A DNA stretch of 64,000 nt, from assembly GCA_016415585.1 (NCBI GenBank), contig CP066552.1, positions 62,001 to 126,000 on the forward strand. The letters run 5' to 3'. This document shows, one piece after another, positions 52,152 to 62,816 of this stretch. The translations under genes were made by a program, and so were the position numbers. Every line of letters begins with the position of its first letter. The stretch's first letter is position 1. The DNA comes from Pectobacterium carotovorum. Its GTDB lineage: Bacteria; Pseudomonadota; Gammaproteobacteria; Enterobacterales; Enterobacteriaceae. Under the pieces are notes generated by a model that saw only the letters and a list, made by a program, of their open reading frames with translations, made no database searches and had not been told where the DNA came from.

Positions 52152-54113
52152 ATGCATTTTTTTACCAGGATTATGAGTAACCTCAAGGTTTCTCATAAGC
52201 TGTATGGCGGTTTCGGGATTGTCCTGTTGTTGGTCATGATCGCGTCTGGCGTTGGCGCTGTACGATTTTTTATCATCCACGATTTGTATGTTAAAACGAC
52301 AATTTTGAATGAAATGAATCACTATCTCGATCAGTCAAAAATGGCGAGGGTCAAATATTCATTCACCTTTGCAGATGACAATATCAAGAATCTCAATACC
52401 TACATTAGTCAGGCAAGCCAGCAAAAAGAAAAAGTGAAAGCACTCACGTGGGAAGCAGAATATCTGTCTGATTTTAATAAGCTTGATCAAGACTTTGCAG
52501 ATTATGATACCGATCTGAATACCATGAAAACTGCCGCAAATGCGGTGGTTGAGACGGCAAAGAAAATCAGCCAGATGAATGCCTCTGATGCGTTAACGGC
52601 ATTTATGACTACTCTCTCTGTCGGTGCGGATGAAAATGCGTTGTCTACGCAGAAGGACGCTCTCTCGCTGTTGTTTCTGAAATTGGTCAACAGCACCTAC
52701 ACCTTACAACGAGAGAATAGCGAAGCCGCGTTTAACGCGCAGAAGCAGGTCTATGCCGAATCTAAGGTAGCCTACGATGCATTGGCATCGTCTGTCAGTG
52801 GCGATCGCCGTCGCGTAGTCGACGCATTTTGGCAAGCATTTGAAAACTATCATCAAACGGCAGAGCAGTATTACGCGCGGCTGGGGCAGTTAAAAACCAC
52901 AGATGTTAAATTCCGGGCAACCGGAGACAGAATGACGAGCGATATCGGCAGTATTCTGCAAAAGCTCGGCGCGAAGAATGATGACATTATCAATAGCTCC
53001 GTACTGCAAACGCTGATTCTAGGAGCGATTGCCATCGTATTCGGTTTACTGATCGCATGGTCTGTCACGCGACAAATTACCCGACCTATTATCACCAACC
53101 TGAAGCTGGCGGAACGGATTGCTGGTGGCGATCTTTCAGCGACTGTCACGGTTGAACGGCATGATGAGCTGGGACAATTAACGACGGCCATGATGGTGAT
53201 GACGGAGAAATTACGTCATTTAATGACTGATATTCGTCAAAGTGTGTACAGCGTTGAGAGCGCTTCTTCTGACATCGCATCGGGCAATAATGATTTATCA
53301 TCGCGTACTGAGCAGCAATCAGCGGCGATTGTAGAAACGGCAGCCAGCATGGAAGAGTTAACGGCTACCGTGAAGAACAACGCCGATAATGCCCGACATG
53401 CCAGCCAGATTGCCGGAGAAGCCTCAACCAATGCCAATCGTGGCGGGGATATTATTAACCGCGTGATTAACACCATGAGCGATATTTCAGGGAGTTCGAA
53501 GAAGATCTCTGATATCACGACGGTGATTAATAGCATTGCGTTCCAAACCAATATTCTGGCATTGAACGCCGCGGTGGAAGCGGCTCGAGCCGGTGAACAA
53601 GGGCGAGGCTTCGCGGTGGTCGCCAGTGAAGTTCGTAGTCTTGCGCAGCGCAGTTCACAGGCGGCAAAAGAGATCGAAAGCCTGATCTCAGAATCGGTTT
53701 CGCGCGTAGATACGGGAACTGCGCTGGTTTCTCAGGCGGGAACGACGATGGATGACATTGTGGCTTCTGTGAGCCGTGTGAATGACATCATGGGAGAAAT
53801 TTCCTCAGCATCGGATGAGCAGAGCCGCGGTATTGCACAAATCGGCAGTGCAGTGGCTGAAATGGATACCACTATCCAGCAGAATGCCTCTATGGTGAGC
53901 GAATCCTCTGCCGCAGCGAATTCGTTGCAGGAACAGGCCTCGAAGTTGGCAAAACTGATGTCGGTTTTCCGCATCTCTGATTCGGATGTTGCCGGTCTGC
54001 CAAGGCTGCAAGGGTCGAACACCGGTAACAGGAATTCGGGCAACAAGGCTGCGCCTCGCCTGCCGACGCTCGCATCGCGGGATAACGGGAGCGATAACTG
54101 GACAACGTTCTGA
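52152..54113 (+). CDS. Methyl-accepting chemotaxis protein
   Basis: A 653-residue chemoreceptor. TM1 is about residues 20-42, then a ~240-residue mainly helical periplasmic sensor domain, TM2 about 283-305, a HAMP domain ([20 protein letters not shown]) and the signalling domain with the hairpin tip [20 protein letters not shown]. It ends NWTTF, close to the NWETF pentapeptide that tethers CheR/CheB, so it is a major-type receptor. A sigma-28 promoter precedes it. The ligand is unknown. Confidence 0.95.
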   Translation: MHFFTRIMSNLKVSHKLYGGFGIVLLLVMIASGVGAVRFFIIHDLYVKTTILNEMNHYLDQSKMARVKYSFTFADDNIKNLNTYISQASQQKEKVKALTWEAEYLSDFNKLDQDFADYDTDLNTMKTAANAVVETAKKISQMNASDALTAFMTTLSVGADENALSTQKDALSLLFLKLVNSTYTLQRENSEAAFNAQKQVYAESKVAYDALASSVSGDRRRVVDAFWQAFENYHQTAEQYYARLGQLKTTDVKFRATGDRMTSDIGSILQKLGAKNDDIINSSVLQTLILGAIAIVFGLLIAWSVTRQITRPIITNLKLAERIAGGDLSATVTVERHDELGQLTTAMMVMTEKLRHLMTDIRQSVYSVESASSDIASGNNDLSSRTEQQSAAIVETAASMEELTATVKNNADNARHASQIAGEASTNANRGGDIINRVINTMSDISGSSKKISDITTVINSIAFQTNILALNAAVEAARAGEQGRGFAVVASEVRSLAQRSSQAAKEIESLISESVSRVDTGTALVSQAGTTMDDIVASVSRVNDIMGEISSASDEQSRGIAQIGSAVAEMDTTIQQNASMVSESSAAANSLQEQASKLAKLMSVFRISDSDVAGLPRLQGSNTGNRNSGNKAAPRLPTLASRDNGSDNWTTF

Positions 54114-54184
54114 TCTCCCGTTGAGCGATGACTCAGAGGTGATCTATTGAACTGGAGGGAGTGGCGTTGGCTGCTCCCTATTCC

Positions 54185-54613
54185 CTATTTCGTCCACTGC
54201 ATGATCAGCGTCGTGGCCTGTGTATCCTGATTGAGGTTTTCCTCAACAACGACAAACCCCTGCTTATGGTAGAATCGGCAGGCGCGCGTATTCTGCTGAT
54301 ACACTTCCAGACTGAGTAAGGAGTACTGTGCCTGAACATGCTGGATCAGCGCTGTACCAATCTGCTTGCCATAATAGGCTTGCTCCACAAACAGCGCGCC
54401 AATGAACCGTTCCTCCAGCACGCTGATAAAGCCGATGAGGCTTCCTTGCTCTTCATAAACCCAGGTTTGCGACTCGGGAATATAGATCTCACGCACCGCG
54501 CTGGCGCTTTCTCGCCAGTAATCTTCACGAATAAACGGATGCGCCAGCGTGGTGCTCTTTAGCCAAAGCTGCATCAGCGGTGCAAGATCGAGGTCGCGGT
54601 AAGGGCGAATCAT
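54185..54613 (-). CDS. yiaC: GNAT-family N-acetyltransferase YiaC
   Basis: A 142-residue acetyltransferase from ATG 54613 (MIRPYRDLDLAPLMQLWLKS). The acetyl-CoA region is AYYGKQIGTALIQHVQ, and LSLEVYQQNTRACRFYHKQG is the conserved motif B. It resembles E. coli YiaC, a protein-lysine acetyltransferase, and like it is coupled to tag (ATGA overlap). Confidence 0.9.
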   Translation of the reverse strand: MIRPYRDLDLAPLMQLWLKSTTLAHPFIREDYWRESASAVREIYIPESQTWVYEEQGSLIGFISVLEERFIGALFVEQAYYGKQIGTALIQHVQAQYSLLSLEVYQQNTRACRFYHKQGFVVVEENLNQDTQATTLIMQWTK

Positions 54614-55173
54614 GACGTGCTTTCCTGATGACAAAAGCACTCAGTCACATGGTCGTTGACCAATCCACCCGCCTGCATGAAGGCATAACAGATGGTTGAA
54701 CCGATAAATTTGAAGCCGCGTTTCTTAAGGGCTTTTGACATGGCATCCGAAACGTCCGTTTTGGCGGGAACCTCGGCGAGTGAAGCGGGGTGATTGAGAC
54801 GCGGTTGGTGCTCGACAAAAGACCAAATGAAGTGCGAGAAGCTCTCTCCCTGACTTTCCATCTCCACCCATGCTTTTGCATTGGTGATAATCGCCTCGAT
54901 TTTCCCGCGATGGCGGATAATGCCGCTGTCCTGCACCAACCGATCCACGTCATCTTGCGTCATCTGCGCCACTTGCTCAGGATCGAACTGGTGGAAGCAA
55001 CGACGATAGCCTTCGCGTTTTTTCAGGACGGTGATCCAGGAAAGACCGGCCTGCTGGCCCTCCAGACACAGTAACTCAAACAGCTTCTGGCTGTCGGTGC
55101 AGGGCTTCCCCCACTCGTTATCGTGGTAATCCTGATATAAGGTGTCTTGTGTCACCCAGCCGCAGCGTTGCAT
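54610..55173 (-). CDS. tag: DNA-3-methyladenine glycosylase I
   Basis: A 187-residue glycosylase of E. coli Tag length. RCGWVTQDTLYQDYHDNEWG opens it; Cys4, His17 and the C-terminal HVTECFC supply the zinc-snap ligands, and LSWITVLKKREGYR forms part of the base pocket. It removes 3-methyladenine from alkylated DNA constitutively. It forms an operon with yiaC. Confidence 0.96.
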   Translation of the reverse strand: MQRCGWVTQDTLYQDYHDNEWGKPCTDSQKLFELLCLEGQQAGLSWITVLKKREGYRRCFHQFDPEQVAQMTQDDVDRLVQDSGIIRHRGKIEAIITNAKAWVEMESQGESFSHFIWSFVEHQPRLNHPASLAEVPAKTDVSDAMSKALKKRGFKFIGSTICYAFMQAGGLVNDHVTECFCHQESTS

Positions 55174-55362
55174 ACCTTTCTCCTGATTATGGTGAGCTTT
55201 TCATTGTAAGGCAGTCTGTTACAAATAGGCTTCGATCATGGCATTTACGGTGCTGTATAGGCAACCAGTGTTTTGCGGGCGTGCTCGCAGATATGAAAAG
55301 TCATTTACGGATGGGGCGGAAAGTCGTCGCGGAATCGTGAATAATGCTTTGCCAACAGCTTA

Positions 55363-55416
55363 GGGTTATTTATTCGCTCAGGGCTATTTATTCGCTCAGG
55401 GCTGTTTATTAGTTCA
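55363..55416. repeat. Three tandem 18-bp repeats
   Basis: Units at 55363-55380, 55381-55398 and 55399-55416 read GGGYTATTTATTCGCTCA with two or three changes in the third. They lie in the 296-bp spacer upstream of the TauE-like gene. No function evident. Confidence 0.8.
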
Positions 55417-55469
55417 AAGCGGTTCAATCGATCATAAGAAAAGCATAGACAGAGACAGGGGTACAGGGA

Positions 55470-56276
55470 ATGGCAGTAGAGTGGATAGCAGCCTATCTGG
55501 CATTAGGCGCGGTAGTAGGTTTTATGGCGGGGTTATTGGGCATTGGCGGCGGCGGCATTATGGTGCCAGTGCTAACGGCGCTGTTTGCTGCACAGGGCGT
55601 GGAGAATACGCATCTGGTTCATCTGGCGTTGGGAACGTCAATGGCGGCCATCGTCGTCACGGCAATTTCCAGTCTGCGTACGCATCATCAGCATCAGGCG
55701 GTGCTTTGGCCTGTGGTGGTGCGGATTACGCCTGCCATCCTGATCGGGACATTCGCGGCCACCTGGCTGGCGACGCTGTTACCGACGCGGGCGCTGGCGA
55801 TCTTTTTTTCCTGCTTTATGGCCTACGTTTCGCTGCAAATGGTGCTGAATATCAAGCCAAAGCCGCAGCGCCAGTTGCCCGGTACAGCAGGCGTTTCGCT
55901 GGCGGGATTGGTGATTGGCAGCATTTCGGCGCTGGTGGCTATCGGCGGCGGGTCGCTCACCGTGCCATTCCTGACGTGGTGTAACGTCCGTATTCAGCAG
56001 GCGATTGGCACCTCCGCAGCAGTAGGGCTACCGATCGCCCTGTCCGGCGCGCTGGGCTACATGATTAACGGCTGGTCGACGACGGGATTACCTGACTACA
56101 GCGTCGGCTATGTGTCTCTGCCCGCTGTTCTCTTGATTTCTGCCGTCAGCTTCTTCACCGCACCCGTTGGTGCTCGTCTGGCGCACCGTCTGCCTGTCGC
56201 GACGCTGAAGAAGGCCTTTGCCGCGCTGTTGTTGCTGCTGAGCCTGAAGATGTTGCAGACCGTTTTTTCAGGCTGA
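55470..56276 (+). CDS. TauE/SafE-family sulfite/organosulfonate exporter-like membrane protein
   Basis: A 268-residue integral membrane protein with about eight TM helices and the internal repeat of the family: GFMAGLLGIGGGGIMVPVL in the first half and SISALVAIGGGSLTVPFL in the second. Family members move sulfite, taurine-derived or other anions; specificity is unknown. There is a short gap before glyQ but separate regulation is likely. Confidence 0.88.
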   Translation: MAVEWIAAYLALGAVVGFMAGLLGIGGGGIMVPVLTALFAAQGVENTHLVHLALGTSMAAIVVTAISSLRTHHQHQAVLWPVVVRITPAILIGTFAATWLATLLPTRALAIFFSCFMAYVSLQMVLNIKPKPQRQLPGTAGVSLAGLVIGSISALVAIGGGSLTVPFLTWCNVRIQQAIGTSAAVGLPIALSGALGYMINGWSTTGLPDYSVGYVSLPAVLLISAVSFFTAPVGARLAHRLPVATLKKAFAALLLLLSLKMLQTVFSG

Positions 56277-56403
56277 TCCTGAAATTTGAAAGATGATGAC
56301 GGGGGATTTGCACTTGTTGCCGCATTCTGGCTGTATATCTTGCGGTCAGAGGGTATACTGGCGCATTCCTTATAAATCCACTTGTATCGCGCGCGAATCC
56401 AAC

Positions 56404-57333
56404 ATGCAAAAGTTTGATACCAAGACCTTCCAGGGCCTGATCCTGACGTTACAGGATTATTGGGCTCGCCAGGGCTGCACCATTGTTCAACCATTGGACA
56501 TGGAAGTCGGCGCAGGCACTTCACATCCAATGACCTGCCTGCGGGCACTGGGGCCAGAACCGATGGCCGCTGCCTATGTGCAGCCTTCTCGTCGTCCGAC
56601 TGATGGGCGCTACGGTGAAAACCCGAACCGCTTACAGCACTATTACCAGTTTCAGGTCGTCATTAAGCCATCACCGGAAAATATTCAGGAGCTGTATCTC
56701 GGTTCTCTGAAAGAGCTGGGCATGGATCCGACCATTCACGATATCCGCTTCGTGGAAGACAACTGGGAAAACCCGACGCTGGGCGCATGGGGCCTGGGCT
56801 GGGAAGTCTGGTTGAACGGTATGGAAGTCACGCAGTTTACCTACTTCCAGCAGGTTGGCGGTTTGGAATGTAAACCCGTGACTGGCGAGATCACCTACGG
56901 TCTGGAACGTCTGGCGATGTACATTCAGGGCGTCGATAGCGTTTACGATCTGGTCTGGAGCGATGGTCCGTTAGGGAAAACCACCTACGGCGACGTGTTC
57001 CATCAAAACGAAGTCGAGCAATCGACCTACAACTTTGAACACGCTGATGTCGATTTCCTGTTCAGCTGCTTCGAACAATATGAGAAAGAAGCGCAGCATC
57101 TGCTGGCGCTGGAAAAACCGCTGCCTTTACCGGCTTACGAACGCATTCTGAAAGCGGCGCACAGCTTTAACCTGCTGGATGCGCGTAAAGCGATCTCGGT
57201 TACCGAACGCCAACGCTACATTCTGCGTATTCGTACCCTGACCAAAGCGGTTGCGGAAGCCTATTATGCCTCGCGTGAGGCGCTGGGTTTCCCCATGTGT
57301 CACAAAAACGTGTGTAATAAGAAAGAGAGCTAA
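56404..57333 (+). CDS. glyQ: Glycyl-tRNA synthetase alpha subunit
   Basis: Catalytic subunit of the alpha2beta2 bacterial GlyRS. The start at 56404 ([20 protein letters not shown]) gives 309 residues; the frame is open upstream to 56293 but not conserved. Class II motifs include [38 protein letters not shown] and [14 protein letters not shown]. It ends nine bases before glyS. Confidence 0.97.
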   Translation: MQKFDTKTFQGLILTLQDYWARQGCTIVQPLDMEVGAGTSHPMTCLRALGPEPMAAAYVQPSRRPTDGRYGENPNRLQHYYQFQVVIKPSPENIQELYLGSLKELGMDPTIHDIRFVEDNWENPTLGAWGLGWEVWLNGMEVTQFTYFQQVGGLECKPVTGEITYGLERLAMYIQGVDSVYDLVWSDGPLGKTTYGDVFHQNEVEQSTYNFEHADVDFLFSCFEQYEKEAQHLLALEKPLPLPAYERILKAAHSFNLLDARKAISVTERQRYILRIRTLTKAVAEAYYASREALGFPMCHKNVCNKKES

Positions 57334-57342
57334 GAGGCAGCG

Positions 57343-59412
57343 ATGACTGACAAGACTTTTCTGGTGGAAATTGGCACGGAAGAGCTGCCGCCGAAGGCTC
57401 TCCGTAATCTGGCAGAATCCTTTGCCGCGAATTTCACGGCGGAGCTGGATGCCGCCAATCTGACACACGGTGACGTAAGCTGGTTTGCCGCGCCGCGCCG
57501 TTTGGCGCTGAAAGTGGCACGCTTAAGCGCGTCTCAGCCCGATCGTGAAGTAGAAAAACGTGGTCCGGCGATTTCACAAGCGTTTGATGCGGAAGGCAAA
57601 CCGACCAAAGCAGCAGAAGGCTGGGCGCGTGGCTGTGGCATCACCGTTGAGCAAGCTGAACGTTTTACGACCGACAAGGGCGAGTGGCTACTGTATCGCG
57701 CCCACGCGAAAGGCGAGCAGGCGCAGGCGCTGCTGGCTGGCATGGTAAGCACCGCATTATCGAAGTTGCCGATTCCAAAATTGATGCGCTGGAGCGACAA
57801 AGAAACGCAGTTTGTGCGTCCGGTACACACTGTAACCATGCTGCTGGGTGAAGAACTGATCCCCGGCCAGGTATTGGGTATCGACTCAGCCCGTACTATT
57901 CGCGGCCACCGCTTTATGGGTGAAGCTGAATTTACGATCGATACTGCCGAACAGTATCCGCAGATTCTGCTGGAGCGCGGTAAAGTCGTTGCCGACTACG
58001 ATGCGCGTAAAGCTAAAATCAAAGCCGATGCAGAAGAAGCCGCACGCAAGATTGGCGGTAATGCCGATCTGAGCGACAGCCTGCTGGAAGAAGTCACCTC
58101 GCTGGTGGAATGGCCAGTGGTGCTGACCGCGAAATTTGAAGAAAAATTCCTCGCTGTGCCGTCCGAAGCGCTGGTTTACACCATGAAAGGTGACCAGAAG
58201 TATTTCCCGGTTTACGACAACAGCGGCAATCTGCTGCCACACTTCATCTTTGTTGCCAATATCGAGTCCAAAGATCCACAGCAGATTATTTCCGGTAACG
58301 AAAAAGTGGTGCGCCCGCGTCTGGCTGACGCCGAATTCTTCTTCAATACCGACCGTAAGAAGCGTTTGGAAGATCACCTGCCGCGTCTGGAAACCGTCTT
58401 GTTCCAGCAGCAGTTAGGTTCATTGCGCGACAAAACCGACCGTATTCAGGCGTTGGCTGGCTGGGTTGCTGGCCAGATTGGTGCCGATGTGGATCACGCA
58501 AAGCGTGCCGGGTTGCTGTCGAAGTGTGACCTGATGACCAACATGGTGTTTGAATTCACCGACACGCAGGGCGTGATGGGGATGCACTATGCGCGTCATG
58601 ATGGCGAGGCGGAAGATGTTGCCGTTGCGTTGAATGAGCAATATCAGCCGCGCTTTGCGGGTGACGAACTGCCGTCTTCTGCGGTGGCGTGCGCGCTGGC
58701 AATTGCCGACAAGATGGATTCGCTGGCAGGGATTTTTGGCATCGGTCAACACCCGAAAGGCGACAAAGACCCATTTGCGCTACGTCGTGCCGCTCTCGGT
58801 GTGCTGCGCATCATCGTCGAGAAACGTCTGCCGCTCGATTTGCAGACGCTGACCGAAGAAGCAGTGCGTTTGTATGGTGATAAGCTGTCTAACGCCAAAG
58901 TTGTGGATGACGTGATTGAGTTCATGCTCGGCCGCTTCCGCGCTTGGTATCAGGAAGAAGGCCACAGTGTGGATACCATTCAGGCGGTATTGGCGCGTCG
59001 TCCTACCCGTCCGGCTGATTTCGATGCCCGCGTCAAAGCCGTCAGCCACTTCCGTTCGCTGGATGCCGCAGCGGCGCTGGCAGCGGCTAACAAGCGCGTT
59101 TCCAACATTCTGGCGAAGTCTACCGATACGCTGAATGAGAGCGTCAATGCTGCCGTATTGAAAGACGCGGCGGAAATTACGCTGGCAACGCACCTTGTCG
59201 TGCTGCGCGACAAACTGACGCCGCTGTTCGCTGAAGGTCGCTATCAGGAAGCGCTGGTTGAGCTGGCCTCACTGCGTGAACCTGTCGATGCATTCTTCGA
59301 TCAGGTGATGGTCATGGCGGAAGATGAGCAGGTGCGTGTGAACCGCCTGACGCTGCTGAGCCAACTGCGTGAACTGTTCTTGCAGGTTGCGGATATTTCC
59401 GTCCTGCAATAA
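57343..59412 (+). CDS. glyS: Glycyl-tRNA synthetase beta subunit
   Basis: 689 residues, the standard length. It opens with [20 protein letters not shown], contains [15 protein letters not shown] and an HD-like domain ([20 protein letters not shown]), and ends with the tRNA-binding DALR-type helices. It binds tRNA-Gly and completes the enzyme with GlyQ. Confidence 0.97.
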   Translation: MTDKTFLVEIGTEELPPKALRNLAESFAANFTAELDAANLTHGDVSWFAAPRRLALKVARLSASQPDREVEKRGPAISQAFDAEGKPTKAAEGWARGCGITVEQAERFTTDKGEWLLYRAHAKGEQAQALLAGMVSTALSKLPIPKLMRWSDKETQFVRPVHTVTMLLGEELIPGQVLGIDSARTIRGHRFMGEAEFTIDTAEQYPQILLERGKVVADYDARKAKIKADAEEAARKIGGNADLSDSLLEEVTSLVEWPVVLTAKFEEKFLAVPSEALVYTMKGDQKYFPVYDNSGNLLPHFIFVANIESKDPQQIISGNEKVVRPRLADAEFFFNTDRKKRLEDHLPRLETVLFQQQLGSLRDKTDRIQALAGWVAGQIGADVDHAKRAGLLSKCDLMTNMVFEFTDTQGVMGMHYARHDGEAEDVAVALNEQYQPRFAGDELPSSAVACALAIADKMDSLAGIFGIGQHPKGDKDPFALRRAALGVLRIIVEKRLPLDLQTLTEEAVRLYGDKLSNAKVVDDVIEFMLGRFRAWYQEEGHSVDTIQAVLARRPTRPADFDARVKAVSHFRSLDAAAALAAANKRVSNILAKSTDTLNESVNAAVLKDAAEITLATHLVVLRDKLTPLFAEGRYQEALVELASLREPVDAFFDQVMVMAEDEQVRVNRLTLLSQLRELFLQVADISVLQ

Positions 59413-59435
59413 CGGCGACAGCGTTACGTAATCCC

Positions 59436-59475
59436 AACCCCCGAGTCGGTTCACCCGTTCGGGGGTTATTTTTTC
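59436..59475 (+). terminator. Terminator of glyQS
   Basis: Stem AACCCCCGA / TCGGGGGTT with a 14-nt loop then ATTTTTTCC, 24 bp after the glyS stop. Confidence 0.88.
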
Positions 59476-59694
59476 CCGCATCGCAAAACGTCCCGCCTTA
59501 CCTCTGTGGTCGCCCGTACATCTCGATGCTTAAGCAATCGGTATTCGTTGTCAGATCTGACCTTTCCTGCACAGCCAGCCTGATTCGACTATGCTTATGT
59601 CGTAGAAAATCTTGTCATGGAAAATCCGTCGTCAGCGTGTTTTGGTTTGAAAAAAGCACGATTGGCGGGGCAGTAAGCATAACGGGAGTAGGGA

Positions 59695-60411
59695 ATGAGA
59701 AGGCTAATGACGTACCGTTCACGCTGGCTGCTGCCAGTTCTGGTTATTCTGGCGGCATTGCAGCTGGCTGCCTGTGGTGACAGTGAAGCTGAGCAGCGGA
59801 AGGCGTTCATTGCGTTCCTGCAAAGCGTGCAGTCGCAGCAGGATGGGAAGCTGCCGACATTGACGGAAGAGCAGAAAAAGAATTTTGGCAATTTCACCAA
59901 CGATTACGCGATTTTAACTACTTTTTCTCAGCAGTTTAATCAGGCGGTATCCGGCAGTTTAACGCCGATGCTGGGGCAAATTTCCCGAATTCGTGTTCCT
60001 AAAGACTATCTGACGCAGCGTGATGACCTTCGCCAATCCATCGGGGCAATGAACCTGTTGAGCCAGCATGTGCAGGCGGCGAAAGTGCAGGCGGACAACG
60101 CCCATCGGCTGCTAAAACAGCCTGAAGAAGTGCAAATACCCTATGAGCGGTTGTATGCACGCACGGTTATACAGCCCACCAACGCGCTGTTACCCGCCAT
60201 TCCGAATGCGATTGCCTTCGCACAGAGCCTGATCCAGATCGGCGATTTCCTTCAGGCTCAGGGCGATCAGGCTGTGTTTAATGGCTCGTCTGTGCAATTC
60301 CGTACGCCGCAACAGGTGGCGCAATATAACAGCCTGGTGGCAGCGCTACCTCTACAGCAGCAGAATTTAATGAATGCGCTCAGAGGAATAACTGGCGTGA
60401 ATTATCCCTAA
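59695..60411 (+). CDS. yiaF: DUF3053 lipoprotein YiaF
   Basis: A 238-residue lipoprotein precursor with lipobox LAAC (Cys27) after a hydrophobic signal sequence. The rest is helical and resembles E. coli YiaF (SEAEQRKAFIAFLQ, NFTNDYAILTTFSQQFNQAV, INQ-like end). Asp at +2 is absent (Gly follows Cys), so outer-membrane sorting is likely. Function unknown. A gggagt site precedes the ATG. Confidence 0.88.
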   Translation: MRRLMTYRSRWLLPVLVILAALQLAACGDSEAEQRKAFIAFLQSVQSQQDGKLPTLTEEQKKNFGNFTNDYAILTTFSQQFNQAVSGSLTPMLGQISRIRVPKDYLTQRDDLRQSIGAMNLLSQHVQAAKVQADNAHRLLKQPEEVQIPYERLYARTVIQPTNALLPAIPNAIAFAQSLIQIGDFLQAQGDQAVFNGSSVQFRTPQQVAQYNSLVAALPLQQQNLMNALRGITGVNYP

Positions 60412-60847
60412 CCACGTCGTGCCCCGACGCTTTAGCGATGCGATAGGGCAGAGAGGTATTCTGGATAAGATGTGTTTGGCTGGTGAGAGGGTAAAAATAA
60501 ATTGTGATTAACATCACATAAATAAAACAAATACAGGCCATTAAAGTGTGACTTAAATCACATATAAGGCGCGGTGTTTGTCTAAAAATCTGTTTAGTTT
60601 TTCATTTTTAACGGTTTTTTGTGAAGTAAATCACCTATTTGTATCGTTGATGTAGGGTGGTTGTGTGATTTTTGTCACGTTACCGCCATGGAGTTGCGGT
60701 ATGAAAACAGCGTGTTAGAGTCCGCGCTGCATACAGTAATAATGACGGAAGTAGTCTTGTGGTAATCGGTGTTTTTATTGCCACGCCGTCTCACGATAAT
60801 TACCACGCGCTCTTATTGTCAGCGCGTTTCAATAGGGGTGTGTTTTT
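60412..60847 (+). promoter_or_regulatory. mtlA regulatory region
   Basis: 436 bp with no gene. It contains four CRP-type palindromes (listed separately) and AT-rich sequence, and ends with the mtlA ribosome-binding site (aggggtg). Confidence 0.7.
60503..60679 (+). promoter_or_regulatory. Four CRP-cAMP binding sites upstream of mtlA
   Basis: TGTGA-N6-TCACA at 60503-60518 and 60547-60562 (both perfect), TGTGA-N6-TCACC at 60620-60635 and TGTGA-N6-TCACG at 60664-60679. Start-to-start spacings are 44, 73 and 44 bp, i.e. two pairs of equal pitch. E. coli mtlA also carries a multiple CRP array. This predicts strong catabolite activation of mannitol uptake. Confidence 0.9.
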
Positions 60848-62755
60848 ATGCTTTCACCAGATATTAAGATCAAAGTGCAAAACTTTGGTCGCTTCCTCAG
60901 CAATATGGTGATGCCCAATATTGGCGCATTTATCGCCTGGGGTATTATTACCGCGCTGTTTATCCCTACCGGCTGGTTCCCCAATGAAACGTTGGCGAAG
61001 CTCGTCGGTCCGATGATTACCTATTTGCTGCCATTGCTGATTGGTTATACCGGTGGACGTCTGGTATTCGGTGAGCGTGGTGGTGTCGTGGGTGCCATTA
61101 CGACGATGGGTGTGATCGTCGGGACTGATATCCCGATGTTCCTCGGCGCCATGATTGTGGGCCCGTTGGGCGGCTGGGCGATCAAGCGTTTTGACCACAT
61201 GGTCGACGGTAAAATCAAAAGCGGCTTTGAAATGCTGGTCAACAACTTCTCTGCCGGTATCATCGGTATGTTGTTGGCAATCCTGTCATTTTTGGCAATT
61301 GGTCCGCTGGTTGAAGTCTTCTCTCAGGTGCTGGCTTCCGGCGTTAACCTGATGGTACAGAACAACCTGCTGCCGCTTACGTCCATCTTCGTTGAACCGG
61401 CGAAAATTCTGTTCCTGAACAACGCCATTAACCACGGTATCTTCTCACCGCTGGGCATTCAGCAGGCGACGGAAACCGGCAAATCTATTTTCTTCCTGAT
61501 CGAAGCGAACCCAGGCCCGGGTATGGGCGTGCTGATGGCTTACATGTTCTTCGGCCGTGGTAACGCGAAAGAGTCAGCTCCAGGTGCGGCGATTATCCAC
61601 TTCCTGGGCGGGATTCACGAAATCTACTTCCCTTACGTGCTGATGAATCCGCGTCTGATTATTGCGGTGATTCTGGGTGGGATGACGGGCGTGTTTACGC
61701 TGAGCGTACTGGGCGGCGGTTTGGTTTCTCCTGCGTCTCCAGGCTCCATTCTGGCGGTGTTGGCGATGACGCCAAAAGGCGCTTACTTCGCTAACCTTGC
61801 GGCCATTGCAGCGGCTTTCGCGGTGTCTTTCATCGTGTCGGCGATTCTGCTGAAAAGCACCAAGCAAAAAGAAGAAGACCTGAGCGACGCAACGCGCCGC
61901 ATGCAGGAAATGAAAGCGTCTTCTAAAGGTACGGCGACTAACGTCGGTGTCAGCGGTGATATGAGCACCGTGCGTAAAATCATCGTGGCGTGTGACGCCG
62001 GTATGGGTTCCAGTGCGATGGGGGCTGGTGTACTGCGTAAGAAAGTTCAGGATGCCGGGCTGACCAGCATTTCGGTGACTAACAGCGCGATCAATAGTCT
62101 GCCGGACGATGTCGACCTGGTGATTACGCACCGTGACCTGACCGAACGTGCGATGCGTCATGCGCCGCAGGCACAGCACATTTCGCTGACTAACTTCCTT
62201 GATAGCGGTCTGTATAGCGATCTGGTGGCACGTCTTACCGCAGCACAGGGTGCCGTGAAGTCTGAAGCCGTCGCGACGCCAGCACCCGCTGTCGCCGACG
62301 CACAGACTAACCTGTTCCAACTGGGCGCAGGCAATGTGTTCCTGAATCAGCATGCGACAGACAAAGAGCAGGCAATCCGTTTCGCCGGTGAACAACTGGT
62401 GAAAGGCGGCTATGTTGAGCCTGCGTATGTTGAAGCGATGCTGGAACGTGAAAAGCTGACTTCTACCTATCTGGGCGAATCGATTGCCGTGCCGCACGGT
62501 ACGATTGAAGCGAAAGACCGCGTGCTGAAAACGGGCGTTGTCTTCTGCCAATATCCTGAAGGCGTTCGCTTTGGTGATGAAGACGATGAGGTTGCGCGTC
62601 TGGTTATCGGTATTGCCGCTCGCAACAACGAACATATTCAGGTCATCACCAGTCTGACCAACGCGCTGGATGATGATGCCGTCATTGAACGTCTGGCACA
62701 TACCCAGGATATTCAGGAAGTGCTCGACTTACTCTCCGGTAAAAAGAGTGCCTAA
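60848..62755 (+). CDS. mtlA: PTS mannitol-specific EIICBA
   Basis: A 635-residue fusion that imports mannitol and phosphorylates it to mannitol-1-phosphate. The order is EIIC (residues 1-~340, six or more TM helices, NHGIFSPLGI), EIIB with the phosphocysteine in VACDAGMGSSAMGAG, and EIIA with the phosphohistidine in IAVPHGTIEAK. A short Ala/Val-rich linker joins B and A. It is followed by mtlD with a strong hairpin in the 61-bp gap. Confidence 0.97.
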   Translation: MLSPDIKIKVQNFGRFLSNMVMPNIGAFIAWGIITALFIPTGWFPNETLAKLVGPMITYLLPLLIGYTGGRLVFGERGGVVGAITTMGVIVGTDIPMFLGAMIVGPLGGWAIKRFDHMVDGKIKSGFEMLVNNFSAGIIGMLLAILSFLAIGPLVEVFSQVLASGVNLMVQNNLLPLTSIFVEPAKILFLNNAINHGIFSPLGIQQATETGKSIFFLIEANPGPGMGVLMAYMFFGRGNAKESAPGAAIIHFLGGIHEIYFPYVLMNPRLIIAVILGGMTGVFTLSVLGGGLVSPASPGSILAVLAMTPKGAYFANLAAIAAAFAVSFIVSAILLKSTKQKEEDLSDATRRMQEMKASSKGTATNVGVSGDMSTVRKIIVACDAGMGSSAMGAGVLRKKVQDAGLTSISVTNSAINSLPDDVDLVITHRDLTERAMRHAPQAQHISLTNFLDSGLYSDLVARLTAAQGAVKSEAVATPAPAVADAQTNLFQLGAGNVFLNQHATDKEQAIRFAGEQLVKGGYVEPAYVEAMLEREKLTSTYLGESIAVPHGTIEAKDRVLKTGVVFCQYPEGVRFGDEDDEVARLVIGIAARNNEHIQVITSLTNALDDDAVIERLAHTQDIQEVLDLLSGKKSA

Positions 62756-62767
62756 TTGATGTGGCTA

Positions 62768-62805
62768 GGGCCGCCTGCGGGCGGCCTCTTTTTATGTTTT
62801 TTTAA
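62768..62805 (+). terminator. Intercistronic terminator/attenuator mtlA-mtlD
   Basis: GGCCGCC / GGCGGCC with a 4-nt loop followed by TCTTTTTATGTTTTTTT. It probably lets only part of the mtlA transcripts continue into mtlD and may protect mtlA mRNA 3' ends. Confidence 0.8.
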
Positions 62806-62816
62806 GGTTATGTCTC

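Noticed and set aside
56293..56403. N-terminal extension of GlyQ
   Set aside because: The 37 extra residues are absent from GlyQ proteins, and [12 protein letters not shown] is the conserved start.
61574..62701. A 375-codon frame antisense to mtlA
   Set aside because: Shadow of mtlA; composition (Gln/Arg/His-rich) and lack of start signals argue against a gene.
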